NCBI GenBank assembly: GCA_037043455.1
Contig: JAWPHD010010354.1
Location: 30,570-94,569 of the forward strand
Origin: Cyrtodaria siliqua
Taxonomy: Eukaryota; Mollusca; Bivalvia; Adapedonta; Hiatellidae
Reading direction: 5' to 3'
Length of the DNA stretch: 64,000 nucleotides
Part shown: positions 1-10,197 of the stretch, in pieces
How the letters are laid out: each line of letters opens with the position of its first letter
Numbering within the stretch: the stretch's first letter is position 1
The notes under the pieces: model-generated
What the model was told of the DNA's origin: nothing
Database searches by the model: none
Seen by the model: the letters and a program-made list of their open reading frames with translations, nothing else
Position numbers and translations under genes: made by a program

Positions 1-509
1 CCTCAATCAGGGATAATCCAGATCTCAATGGATGGACCAAATGTTAACTGGTCATTTTACTCAAAGGTTGAGGAGTCTCTTGCTAATGAACATGGTGCAC
101 GCCTCATAAATCTCGGAAGCTGTGGTTTGCACATAGTGCATGGTGCCTTTCAGAAGGGTGTCGAATTCACCGAGTGGAATTTGGACAGTTTACTTCGTGC
201 ATTACATTGGATATTGAAGGATATTCCTGCTCGACGTGAAGAATATGTGAAAGCATAAATATTATGAATATAACTATGTATTGCTCTTTCCTTTCAGCAG
301 TTGGATCAGCAGATACCCCCATGCCATTAAAATTCTGTAAAACAAGATGGGTGGAAAATATTCCTGTGTTGGAAAGGGCTCTAGAGGTGTTGCCTAATAT
401 GGCGAAATATGTAAAGGCAGTTGCAGAGAAAAAATGTCCAAATCCAGGCACAAAATTCTTTGAAAGTGTCAAGGAAAAGAAATATAAAAAGATCGGACAG
501 GGAAAGTAG
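1..509 (+). pseudogene. hAT-like transposase-derived gene, 5' part (broken, runs in from left edge)
   Basis: The frame is open from the left edge (IIQISMDGPNVNWSF...) to 255, then resumes at 297 in another frame (AVGSADTPMPLKFCKTRWVEN...) and stops at 507-509. The MDGPNVNW, LGSCGLHIVHGAF and KFCKTRWVEN blocks recall a transposase-derived protein family common in bivalves and cnidarians; the downstream part (896-2075) has a motif like the hAT C-terminal dimerisation region. The two frames are separated by 44 bp (about 254-297) that end in a pyrimidine-rich tract and CAG, like a splice acceptor, but have no GT at the matching donor position. It is either a tiny intron with a mutated donor or an insertion. 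The gene starts outside the window. Family identity is from memory, so moderate confidence. Confidence 0.5.
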
Positions 510-895
510 CATTCAAGGAGGACAGTCTACCACAAAACACAGAAACAAACACGCAAACAGACAAACAAGAAGGCAAAAGCAATAATAAATGCAAACGACA
601 TCACAAACACAAAAGGGTTGACAATAGGGCTACCGCCTTGGAACGGTCAGTGGCAAAGTAGGCCACTGGGTGTGTGTGTGTGTGTAATTCTAAGGTTTAT
701 AGTCCGTCCGCCAACGAACACGTCACCAAACCTCACACTTACCCTACTGTCATCCCATTAAAACAGGACAGTGTAAATAAAGAAATCCCCGTCATGATCT
801 AATCTCTAACCAACAAGGCAGCATCAATAGGCAATATAAGTAAAACACAAATATATATAAGGCAATATAAGTAAAACACAAATATATATAAGGAA
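510..895 (+). mobile_element. Dispersed repeat R1, copy 1, inserted in the hAT-like gene
   Basis: This non-coding block interrupts the hAT-like gene. Its reverse complement matches 46440-46985 and, more loosely, 50487-50755, over recognisable anchors such as AGCATTCAAGG, the CAATAGGGCTACCGCCTTGG segment and AACAAGGCAGCAT. It contains a (TG)n tract near 671-685 and, at the right end, a direct duplication of a ~33 bp AATATAAGTAAAACACAAAT-containing segment. No terminal inverted repeat, poly(A) or coding capacity was recognised, so its class is unknown. Confidence 0.6.
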
Positions 896-2075
896 GCCAT
901 CAATGATCCACTGGTGAAAGCGAAAATTAACTTTGTCTTGTCAGTGAGCAAGGAAGTGACACCCTTTCTTACCCTCTACCAGTCAGACAATTCAATGGTT
1001 CCATTTCTTTCTACATATTTGAGGACGCTACTTATGAACATAATGAATAGGTTCATAAAGTCAGATGTAAGGAAGTCAAATCAGTTGAACAACTTCTCGA
1101 TGTTGATGTCAACAAGAGTGCCAATCATGTCCATCAATCCAAAGTTGGTGTGGGGTATGTTACTGAGAGGGTCCTCAACAAGGACAGCTGAGTGCTCTGG
1201 ACTTCAGACTGATGAGTAAGAAGTGTTTGGTGACAGTCATTGATAAGTTGCTGCAGAAGTCGCCTCTGAAATACTCCATTGTGTCAAACCTTCGGTTCTT
1301 AGATCCCCGAAACATGCCCAACTCATTACAAAAGGAGCAGTGTAGCAAATGGTTGAAGAAGACCCTAAACTACCTTGTCAACAAGAAACAAGTCAGGGAG
1401 GAGGACTGTGATGACATTATCCAACAATATTCTCAATTTCTTGACGAAATAGGAGGGAAATAGCAAACTTGTAGAATTCAGTCTGGCCACTGACAGGGTA
1501 GATACTCTACTCCATGAATTATTGTCAAAGGACACACAGAAAAAAGTTGTGGGAGGTGGGTAGTAAACTTCTGCTATTGTCACACGGACAGGCGTCAGTA
1601 GAACGTTTTTTTTCTATAAACAGACAGACTGAAAGAGAAAACCTCAATGACAGGACATGTTGCTGAAAGACAGATCTGCGATCACATCAGGGCAGTTGGA
1701 GGCCGGGAAAATGTCATCATTGACAAGCGCATGCTCATGTCAATTTCTTCCTCAAGATAGCAATACCTGACACATCTTGAAAATCAGAAGAAAGCAAAAA
1801 AAGACATGGAGGGTCAACAGAAAAGGAAGAGCTTACTGGAAGAAACTGATGAACTGAAGACGAAAAAAAGGCAACTTCATGCCGATGAAGCAGCCCTCAA
1901 TGAAAGGCCTTAAAGGCAGAGAGCACTGGCACAATGAATAGCCTTAAAGGCAGAGAGCACTGGCACATTAACATTTATTGCAAAATCCAACAGCCTTCGC
2001 AGGGGTGCAGAAGAAAAGAAAGAACAACTCCTGCAAGTGGATGTACTACTTGATGAAAAATTGAAAAATTGAAAG
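896..2075 (+). pseudogene. hAT-like transposase-derived gene, 3' part (frameshifted)
   Basis: Continuation of the gene at 1-509 beyond the R1 insertion. Segments in several frames: 902-1219 (NDPLVKAKINFVLSVSKEVT..., MVPFLSTYL), 1212-1463 (LVTVIDKLLQKSPLKYSIV, DCDDIIQQY), then about 1566-1660 with LLLSHGQASVERFFSIN, which resembles the hAT dimerisation motif, and a charged, probably coiled-coil tail to about 1910 after another frame change. A 30-bp segment (CCTTAAAGGCAGAGAGCACT...) is directly duplicated at 1907-1965. At least three frameshifts or stops make this a dead copy. Its natural function would be DNA cut-and-paste or a domesticated derivative. Confidence 0.5.
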
Positions 2076-2965
2076 AATGAGTAAAATTATTGGAGCTGTT
2101 TATTGGATTGATTACCTACATGAAACTTCTGACCATGTGTGTGAATGGTAAACAACATAGGCCCTGATAGACTGCACAGGCTAATCAATCTGGACATGGA
2201 CAGATTACCTACTACATGTATTTCCTGACAGAAAAATGAATGTCCATTTAAACTTCACATACAAACAACATAAACCTAGATCACCCAGAACATAATTATG
2301 CAAAGTCTGGTCCAGGTCTGCCATGTTTGCAATATCATTGCTAAAATATATAACTTATACCCAGTGTAGATCCTGATCAGCCTGCTCAGATGTGACAGTG
2401 CTCACTGGTTTGTGGTTTACTGCTTGCAAATGTTGTTGTGCCTTTTCAATTTGATATGGGGCTATGTTGCTTGCAAACATTGTAAGGTCTATTTTGTCAA
2501 GCAAACACCCATACCAGTTGTGGAGAAAAATACAAATGCTCAAGGTTACAAAACGTTTCTCAAATCTCGGGCTGTGGCTCAGACATACTGATTGGTTGAT
2601 CCCTAGTATATACTCGGGATCAACCAATCACTGTGCTTAAGTTGGAGTCGGAGATTTGGACAATGTTTTATAGCCTCAGTGCATTCTAGATAGTAAAAGA
2701 CAGTGTAAGTGAAAAGCAAACTTCTAAAGTTGTTTTACTTTTTTAATATACTTGTTCAGAAATTACAAGAAATGACACTTAGTCTTACTGATATGCTAAC
2801 AGTCAACATCCATTCTTCAGATGGCATAAACCATGTCGCTGGCGCGAATATTAGTCCTTGAATTTTGGAAAAAAGGTCCTTGAAAGTCCTTGAATTTGGC
2901 CTTCCAATAAGGGTGGGAACCCTGGTATGTTTAATTCTCAAGAAATCTCATTTTATTCACATCAT
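2076..2965. other. Non-coding interval with one strong hairpin
   Basis: No convincing gene is seen between the two transposase-derived genes. Short open frames are AT-rich and featureless. It contains the perfect inverted repeat at 2589-2630 and, at 2862-2935, a degenerate block built from repeats of TCCTTGAA followed by GGGTGGGAACCCTGG that looks like a repeat fragment. Confidence 0.5.
2589..2630. repeat. Perfect 15-bp inverted repeat
   Basis: TGATTGGTTGATCCC at 2589-2603 is followed, after a 12-base spacer, by its exact reverse complement at 2616-2630. It could form a cruciform or RNA hairpin, or be the core of a decayed small inverted-repeat transposon. No flanking duplication was identified. 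Confidence 0.85.
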
Positions 2966-3205
2966 TTATTTCAAAATATAATTCTGTAGTATAGTACAAT
3001 CTTTAATCTCAGTGTTTTCAAGCCACGGAAATTCATTTTTCCACTCTAACTTAACTTTTCTGACAATGTTAGGCGATTTATTTTCCTTTTCTGAATTGTC
3101 ACGTATTTTCTGCTTCTTCGGAGTCTGAGGATCAGACAGGGCATCCCTAACAGGCAGTTTCCGAGATTGCGATGACATAAACGAAAATATACTTCTTTGA
3201 GCCAT
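2966..3205 (-). pseudogene. N-terminal exon of a TTF/ZNF862-type transposase-derived gene
   Basis: The minus-strand frame starting with the Met at 3205 reads MAQRSIFSFMSS..., then a basic Lys/Glu-rich linker (TPKKQKIRDNSEKENKS) and KLEWKNEFPWLEN. A short hydrophobic start with FSF, a basic linker and a W-K-x-x-F-P-W-L-E motif is the usual N-terminus of hAT transposase-derived proteins with a TTF-type zinc finger (ZNF862-like). The cysteine part that normally follows is absent; the frame runs into IKDCTILQNYILK and stops at 2966. No donor was obvious at the expected place. Likely an isolated first exon or relic, on the opposite strand to the hAT-like gene at 1-2075. Confidence 0.4.
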
Positions 3206-4272
3206 TTGTGTATTGAACATAAACACATTACATGAATTAAAAAGGTCTGTTACTCGATAGCACAAAAATAGTCCGCATGCACAAAATATCACAATGCGTA
3301 ATGTCCGTTACAATGCGTAATGTCCGTTAAGTTTTTACAGAATGATCTAACCCAGGTTAAAATACGCTCTATGTACATTTTGCCGATTTATAAATAATTC
3401 AATTATCCTCATTAAAATTATATTTCTTTGTTCTTTAAAACGTGCGTAAAACAAAATTAACAAAAAAAACACACAAAAGTCAATTTTATTTTTTGCCGAT
3501 TTTACCTTTTCACGTTTGACTGCTTAGCATCCGTTTTATCGCAGTTCGGTCTAATTAACCGCTAATCAATCAGAATCTGGTAGCAATCAATTAAGCAGTT
3601 AAAACACTGAAGTCATAATATTCTCCACCAGCACAAAACATCATAAACTTCAAAGATAATCATTAATCAATCACCGACAATAGCAGCCATTAGATTACAC
3701 AGTGACACCATTTACAGCGAATATGATTGGTTGAGAGGCGATCAAAGTCGTCATGTAAGGTGTCAATCACTGTTATGCAGCTCTTGCTCATTGTTTTGAA
3801 ATTTGGGCTATCGAAAATAGGTATCAGATAGATGCTTGGAAGCAAATATACACGCGTCATAAAAACACACAGGTGGTAAATTAGCTGCGTCAGAATTGGG
3901 TCAAATTTAATTGCCATGCATCAAAACAGGTGTGCGCGTCTACTGATAACCTTGCAACTTATTGTTGACTACAATTCCCATTTATTGATATTTTTTTATC
4001 AAGCCATGCCCATACTAACATATATCGCTTACGGTCACGTTGATGGCCATTATAAAGGTTACATCTTCCATTCCTCCTCCTCTTCACTAGCATTTACTCA
4101 CGGCGGTTCCTCAAGGTCATTTATCCGGCACATGTGATCCGTGGGACACCAACATCATTACTACTACAACTTATATTCACGTGCACATTTGCACTTGCTG
4201 AACATGTTCACGTGCTTTCTTCATTGCCCACATTTCTTATGGAGCGCATGAGCATTGCCTTCTGGCGTGCGC
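3206..4272. other. Non-coding interval upstream of the tandem array
   Basis: No gene is supported. A 17-bp segment (CAATGCGTAATGTCCGT) is directly duplicated at about 3293-3327. The rest is AT-rich, with short unconvincing frames near 3690-4137. The stretch 4140-4272, with several CACGTG/ACGTG-like words, abuts the first array unit and may belong to the same element. Confidence 0.4.
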
Positions 4273-4717
4273 CACACTCGAATGTGTAAACCCTTGCAAC
4301 TAGTTACATTCTGCAGATATACTTTTTACAATGATAAATACCTCTTGCACATTTTTATATAATCTGACACAATATACCTCTATGATCCCACACCACATGT
4401 CGGTCAATGTAAATATAAATTGCAATTTCCCTGTCTTTCTCATAACACCGCCTCATTCCTGGTGCCAGTTAACATTTGCATGCAAATAATTCCACCGTCG
4501 GCATTGTGTTGGTCCCCACATGGAAAAAACAATTGAATATTAAAGCAATAGCGAGTTCAAATAGACAGATAAGCCCATTTCAACCATGGGACTCGGCTAC
4601 ATGAATCGCTAATTATACAATGGACAGCACCTTGACAACCTGTGGCGATAACATACATGGCTGCTCATTGCCTATAAGCTAACTGTTGAGAACTGTTCTT
4701 TCACCAGGTTTACAACA

Positions 4718-5124
4718 GTGTCTGACATAAAGAAGCAACATCTCAACACAGACATCAACCTCGATGTCAATGTGGATAGTCTATTAAAAGCGAGCATTAT
4801 GGCAAAGGTGCGTGGCAAAAGATTAACGGTGTGCTTTGTGATAAAACGGGCAAAATAGACTTCATCGCATGGAATGACTGTGTTCAGTATGTCTCTGAAG
4901 CCCTTGCAGTTGGCAAGACTGTTAAAGTACATAATGTCAGAGTGCGCCAAACAAAGGCACTGTTCTGCTCTACTTCCTCGGGCCTCCAGCTCCTTTTCAC
5001 AAAGAACGCAACAATAGAAGACAGTGGTACAATTCAGCAGAGTGCTCCCCTTCTACTAACAGCCATTGAGAAACTCAATTGTTACGACAATTCCAGAAAC
5101 AATGTAGCTGGCTCTAGACTTTGA
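4718..5124 (+). pseudogene. OB-fold (RPA DBD-A-like) segment, array unit 1
   Basis: The segment begins just after a CTTTCACCAG acceptor-like site. It reads SDIKKQHLNTDINLDVNVD..., loses frame by one base at GCGAGCATTATGG (unit 4 has GCGAGCAGTTATGG), and continues in the next frame as MLCDKTGKIDFIAWNDCVQY...VGKTVKVHNV. The pattern D-x-T/S-G-x-I/T-x-F-x-A-W/F-N followed by V/I-x-x-x-K-x-x is that of the RPA70 DBD-A/B OB fold, which binds single-stranded DNA. It stops shortly after the first 155-bp internal repeat begins. Confidence 0.55.
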
Positions 5125-5540
5125 CAAAATTTAAATGTCAAAGTCCCGCAGAAGGCGACTCAAAATACCATTCCAAAGAAAGACTGCACTGCGCAATAAA
5201 TAGAGAATTGAGCGGACAAATATCATTAAAGACAATTCCAGAAACAATGTAGCTGGCTCTAGATGGCTCTAGACTTTGACAAAATTTAAATGTCAAAGTC
5301 CCGCAGAAGGCGACTCAAAATACCATTCCAAAGAAAGACTGCACTGCGCAATAAATAGAGAATTGAGCGGACAAATATCATTAAAGACAATTCCAGAAAC
5401 AATGTAGCTGGCTCTAGATGGCTCTAGACTTTGACAAAATTTAAATGTCAAAGTCCCGCAGAAGGCGACTCAAAATACCATTCCAAAGAAAGACTGAACT
5501 GCGCAATAAATAGAGAATTGAGCGGACAAATATCATTAAA
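5086..5540 (+). repeat. 155-bp internal tandem repeat, three copies (unit 1)
   Basis: Copies start at GACAATTCCAGAAACAATGT at 5086, 5231 and 5386; the first lacks 10 bp (TGGCTCTAGA). Each copy contains a perfect 10-bp inverted repeat, GACTTTGACA and TGTCAAAGTC, around AAATTTAAA. Since 155 is not a multiple of three, copy-number changes shift the reading frame through the block. Confidence 0.9.
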
Positions 5541-5724
5541 GACAATTCATGAAACAGATAAAGATGAGTTCAGAATCTTCAGTCTTGACATTTTTCATAG
5601 CAACATGTTGCCTGCTGAAGAGCAAGTGATCAACGTACCGACAACCACAAAGGAACTTATAAGGAGACCTGTTTTTGTGACTGATGACATGGTACATTTA
5701 TTTAAAACTGACAAATCAAAATAG
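5431..5724 (+). CDS. 97-codon open frame downstream of the internal repeats (unit 1)
   Basis: The frame opens in the last 155-bp repeat and reads TKFKCQSPAEGDSKYHSKERL... to FVTDDMVHLFKTDKSK, stopping at 5722-5724. The same frame is open in units 2 (7361-7654) and 3 (8981-9274) with few changes. No family was recognised and no ATG start is present at the listed beginning. It may be an exon of the array's parental gene or just an open frame kept by recent duplication. Confidence 0.25.
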   Translation: MTKFKCQSPAEGDSKYHSKERLNCAINRELSGQISLKTIHETDKDEFRIFSLDIFHSNMLPAEEQVINVPTTTKELIRRPVFVTDDMVHLFKTDKSK

Positions 5725-6647
5725 TGTTGGCACTTATATGACAAACAGACCGGACCGACAGCACTCAAGTAGATATATGACAATAAATGCATCAACAGTG
5801 GGAAGGAAACAGCAGAAATGGACGGCTTTGTAAAATGAATTGTCTGGTTTTGTTTAATAATTAAGGTTTTCAATTATTTGCTGCATATCACATTTCAAAT
5901 CGTTTTTCTCTTTGTTATTTATGCTGTCACTTTCTTTATTTTCCGTGTCGGCATTAAGGAAATTGTAAAAACTACCTCCAAGTCAGCAAGCTCATTTTTC
6001 TGTTTTCGGAATTATAAGCACTGTCAATGATAAAATCGGATTAATTAATGAATAATATTTTGATTAGTTGTTTCTCTTTTTCGATGAGCAGATAATTCTT
6101 CGAATAATATTCAAAATTAGAAATATCGCTAAAGGTGATGAAAACCCCCATTTAAATTAAAGGCAAACAAAGGGCGATAATTCTGGTAACACTCGAACAT
6201 GTAAACCCTTGCAACTAGTTACATTCTGCAGATATACTTTTTCCAATGATAAATACCTCTTGCACATTTTGGTACAATCTGACACAATATACCTTTATGA
6301 TCCCACACCACATGTCGGTCAATGTAAATATAAATTGCGATTTCCCTGTCTTTCTCATAACACCGCCTCATTCCTGGTGCCAGTTAACATTTGCATGCAA
6401 ATAATTCCACCCCCGTCGGCAGTATGCATACGAAAGTGTTGGTCCCCACATGGAAAAACCAATTGAATAATAAAGCAACTATGAGTCCAAATAGACAGAT
6501 ATGCCCATTTTAACCATGGGACTCGGCTACATGAATCGCTAATTATACAATGGACAGCACCTTGACAACCTGTGGCGATAACATACATGACTGCTCATTG
6601 CCTATAAGCTAACTGTTGAGAACTGTTCTTTCACCAGCTTTACAACA

Positions 6648-7054
6648 GTGTCTGACATAAAGAACCAACATCTCAACACAAACATCAACCTCGATGTCAA
6701 TGTGGATAGTCTATTAAAAGCGAGCATTATGGCAAAGGTGCGTGGCAAAAGATTAACGGTGTGCTTTGTGACAAAACGGGCAAAACAGACTTCATCGCAT
6801 GGAATGACTGTGTTCAGTATGTCTCTGAAGCCCTTGCAGTTGGCAAGACTGTTAAAGTACATAATGTCAGAGTGCGCCAAACAAAGGCACTGTTCTGCTC
6901 TACTTCCTCGGGCCTCCAGCTCCTTTTCACAAAGAACGCAACAATAGAAGACAGTGGTACAACTCAGCAGAGTGCTCCCCTTCTACTAACAGCCATTGAG
7001 AAACTCAATTGTTACGACAATTCCAGAAACAATGTAGCTGGCTCTAGACTTTGA
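6648..7054 (+). pseudogene. OB-fold (RPA DBD-A-like) segment, array unit 2
   Basis: Nearly identical to the unit 1 segment at 4718-5124, with the same one-base loss before VLCDKTGKTDFIAWNDC. Here DKTGK is followed by T rather than I. The shared frameshift shows that units 1-3 descend from one already broken copy. Confidence 0.55.
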
Positions 7055-7470
7055 CAAAATTTAAATGTCAAAGTCCCGCAGAAGGCGACTCAAAATACCA
7101 TTCCAAAGAAAGACTGCACTGCGCAATAAATAGAGAATTGAGCGGACAAATATCATTAAAGACAATTCCAGAAACAATGTAGCTGGCTCTAGATGGCTCT
7201 AGACTTTGACAAAATTTAAATGTCAAAGTCCCGCAGAAGGCGACTCAAAATACCATTCCAAAGAAAGACTGCACTGCGCAATAAATAGAGAATTGAGCGG
7301 ACAAATATCATTAAAGACAATTCCAGAAACAATGTAGCTGGCTCTAGATGGCTCTAGACTTTGACAAAATTTAAATGTCAAAGTCCCGCAGAAGGCGACT
7401 CAAAATACCATTCCAAAGAAAGACTGAACTGCGCAATAAATAGAGAATTGAGCGGACAAATATCATTAAA
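7016..7470 (+). repeat. 155-bp internal tandem repeat, three copies (unit 2)
   Basis: Same structure as in unit 1, with copies at 7016, 7161 and 7316 and the short first copy. The inverted repeat GACTTTGACA/TGTCAAAGTC is conserved. Confidence 0.9.
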
Positions 7471-7654
7471 GACAATTCATGAAACAGATAAAGATGAGTT
7501 CAGAATCTTCAGTCTTGACATTTTTCATAGCAACATGTTGCCTGCTGAAGAGCAAGTGATCAACGTACCGACAACCACAAAGGAACTTATAAGGAGACCT
7601 GTTTTTGTGACTGATGACATGGTACATTTATTTAAAACTGACAAATCAAAATAG
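7361..7654 (+). CDS. 97-codon open frame (unit 2)
   Basis: Translated sequence identical to the 5431-5724 frame of unit 1. Function unknown; kept open either by recency of duplication or by selection, which cannot be told apart here. Confidence 0.25.
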   Translation: MTKFKCQSPAEGDSKYHSKERLNCAINRELSGQISLKTIHETDKDEFRIFSLDIFHSNMLPAEEQVINVPTTTKELIRRPVFVTDDMVHLFKTDKSK

Positions 7655-8577
7655 TGTTGGCACTTATATGACAAACAGACCGGACCGACAGCACTCAAGT
7701 AGATATATGACAATAAATGCATCAACAGTGGGAAGGAAACAGCAGAAATGGACGGCTTTGTAAAATGAATTGTCTGGTTTTGTTTAATAATTAAGGTTTT
7801 CAATTATTTGCTGCATATCACATTTCAAATCGTTTTTCTCTTTGTTATTTATGCTGTCACTTTCTTTATTTTCCGTGTCGGCATTAAGGAAATTGTAAAA
7901 ACTACCTCCAAGTCAGCAAGCTCATTTTTCTGTTTTCGGAATTATAAGCACTGTCAATGATAAAATCGGATTAATTAATGAATAATATTTTGATTAGTTG
8001 TTTCTCTTTTTCGATGAGCAGATAATTCTTCGAATAATATTCAAAATTAGAAATATCGCTAAAGGTGATGAAAACCCCCATTTAAATTAAAGGCAAACAA
8101 AGGGCGATAATTCTGGTAACACTCGAACATGTAAACCCTTGCAACTAGTTACATTCTGCAGATATACTTTTTCCAATGATAAATACCTCTTGCACATTTT
8201 GGTACAATCTGACACAATATACCTTTATGATCCCACACCACATGTCGGTCAATGTAAATATAAATTGCGATTTCCCTGTCTTTCTCATAACACCGCCTCA
8301 TTCCTGGTGCCAGTTAACATTTGCATGCAAATAATTCCACCCCCGTCGGCAGTATGCATACGAAAGTGTTGGTCCCCACATGGAAAAACCAATTGAATAA
8401 TAAAGCAACTATGAGTCCAAATAGACAGATATGCCCATTTTAACCATGGGACTCGGCTACATGAATCGCTAATTATACAATGGACAGCACCTTGACAACC
8501 TGTGGCGATAACATACATGACTGCTCATTGCCTATAAGCTAACTGTTGAGAACTGTTCTTTCACCAGCTTTACAACA

Positions 8578-8984
8578 GTGTCTGACATAAAGAACCAACA
8601 TCTCAACACAAACATCAACCTCGATGTCAATGTGGATAGTCTATTAAAAGCGAGCATTATGGCAAAGGTGCGTGGCAAAAGATTAACGGTGTGCTTTGTG
8701 ACAAAACGGGCAAAATAGACTTCATCGCATGGAATGACTGTGTTCAGTATGTCTCTGAAGCCCTTGCAGTTGGCAAGACTGTTAAAGTACATAATGTCAG
8801 AGTGCGCCAAACAAAGGCACTGTTCTGCTCTACTTCCTCGGGCCTCCAGCTCCTTTTCACAAAGAACGCAACAATAGAAGACAGTGGTACAATTCAGCAG
8901 AGTGCTCCCCTTCTACTAACAGCCATTGAGACACTCAATTGTTACGACAATTCCAGAAACAATGTAGCTGGCTCTAGACTTTGA
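8578..8984 (+). pseudogene. OB-fold (RPA DBD-A-like) segment, array unit 3
   Basis: Third copy, with the same one-base deletion as units 1 and 2 and KIDFIAWNDC after the shift. It is followed by a single copy of the internal 155-bp repeat (from about 8946), not three. Confidence 0.55.
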
Positions 8985-9274
8985 CAAAATTTAAATGTCA
9001 AAGTCCCGCAGAAGGCGACTCAAAATACCATTCCAAAGAAAGACTGCACTGCGCAATAAATAGAGAATTGAGCGGACAAATATCATTAAAGACAATTCAT
9101 GAAACAGATAAAGATGAGTTCAGAATCTTCAGTCTTGACATTTTTCATAGCAACATGTTGCCTGCTAAAGAGCAAGTGATCAACGTACCGACAACCACAA
9201 AGGAACTTATAAGGACACCTGTTTTTGTGACTGATGACATGGTACATTTATTTAAAACTGACAAATCAAAATAG
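8981..9274 (+). CDS. 97-codon open frame (unit 3)
   Basis: Same frame as in units 1 and 2 with a few changes (for example RLHCAI for RLNCAI, AKEQ for AEEQ, IRTPV for IRRPV). No recognised domain. Confidence 0.25.
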   Translation: MTKFKCQSPAEGDSKYHSKERLHCAINRELSGQISLKTIHETDKDEFRIFSLDIFHSNMLPAKEQVINVPTTTKELIRTPVFVTDDMVHLFKTDKSK

Positions 9275-10197
9275 TGTTGACACATATGACAAACTGACTG
9301 GACCGACAGCACTCAAGTAGATATATGACAATAAATGCATCAACAGTGTGAAGGAAACAGCAGAAATAGACGGCTTTGTAAAATGAATTGTCTGGTTTTG
9401 TTTAATAATTAAGGTTTTCAATTATTTGCAGCATATCACATTTCAAATCGTTTTTCTCTTTTTGTTATTTATGCTGTCACTTTCTTTATTTTCCGTGTCG
9501 GCAGTAAGGAAATCGTAAAAACTACCTCCAAGTCAGCAAGCTCATTTTTCTGTTTTCGGAATTATAAGCACTGTCAATGATAAAATCGGATTAATTAATG
9601 AATAATATTTTGATTAGTTGTTTCTCTTTTTCGATGAGCAGATAATTCTGCGAATAATATTCAAAATTAGAAATATCGCTGAAGGTGATGGAAACCCCCA
9701 TTTAAATTAAAGGCAAACAAAGGGCGATAATTCTGGTAACACTCGAACATGTAAACCCTTGCAACTAGTTACATTCTGCCGATATACTTTTTCCAATGAT
9801 AAATACCTCTTGCACATTTTTGTACAATCTGACACAATATACCTCTATGATCCCACACCACATGTCGGTCAATGTAAATATAAATTGCAATTTCCCTGTC
9901 TTTCTCATAACACCGCCTCATTCCTGGTGCCAGTTAACATTTGCATGCAAATAATTCCACCCCCGTCGGCAGTATGCATACGAAAGTGTTGGTCCCCACA
10001 TTGAAAAAACAACTGAATATTAAAGCAACAATGAGTCCAAATAGACAGATATGCCCATTTCAACCGTGGGACTCGGCTACATGAATCGCTAATTATACAA
10101 TGGACAGCACCTTGACAACCTGTGGCGATAACATACACGACTGCTCATTGCCTATAAGCTAACTGTTGCAAACTGTTCTTTCACCAGCTTTACAACA

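Noticed and set aside
6355..6588. 77-codon minus frame repeated in units 2-4 of the array
   Set aside because: Opposite strand of array spacer; no domain, and repeated only because the DNA is repeated.
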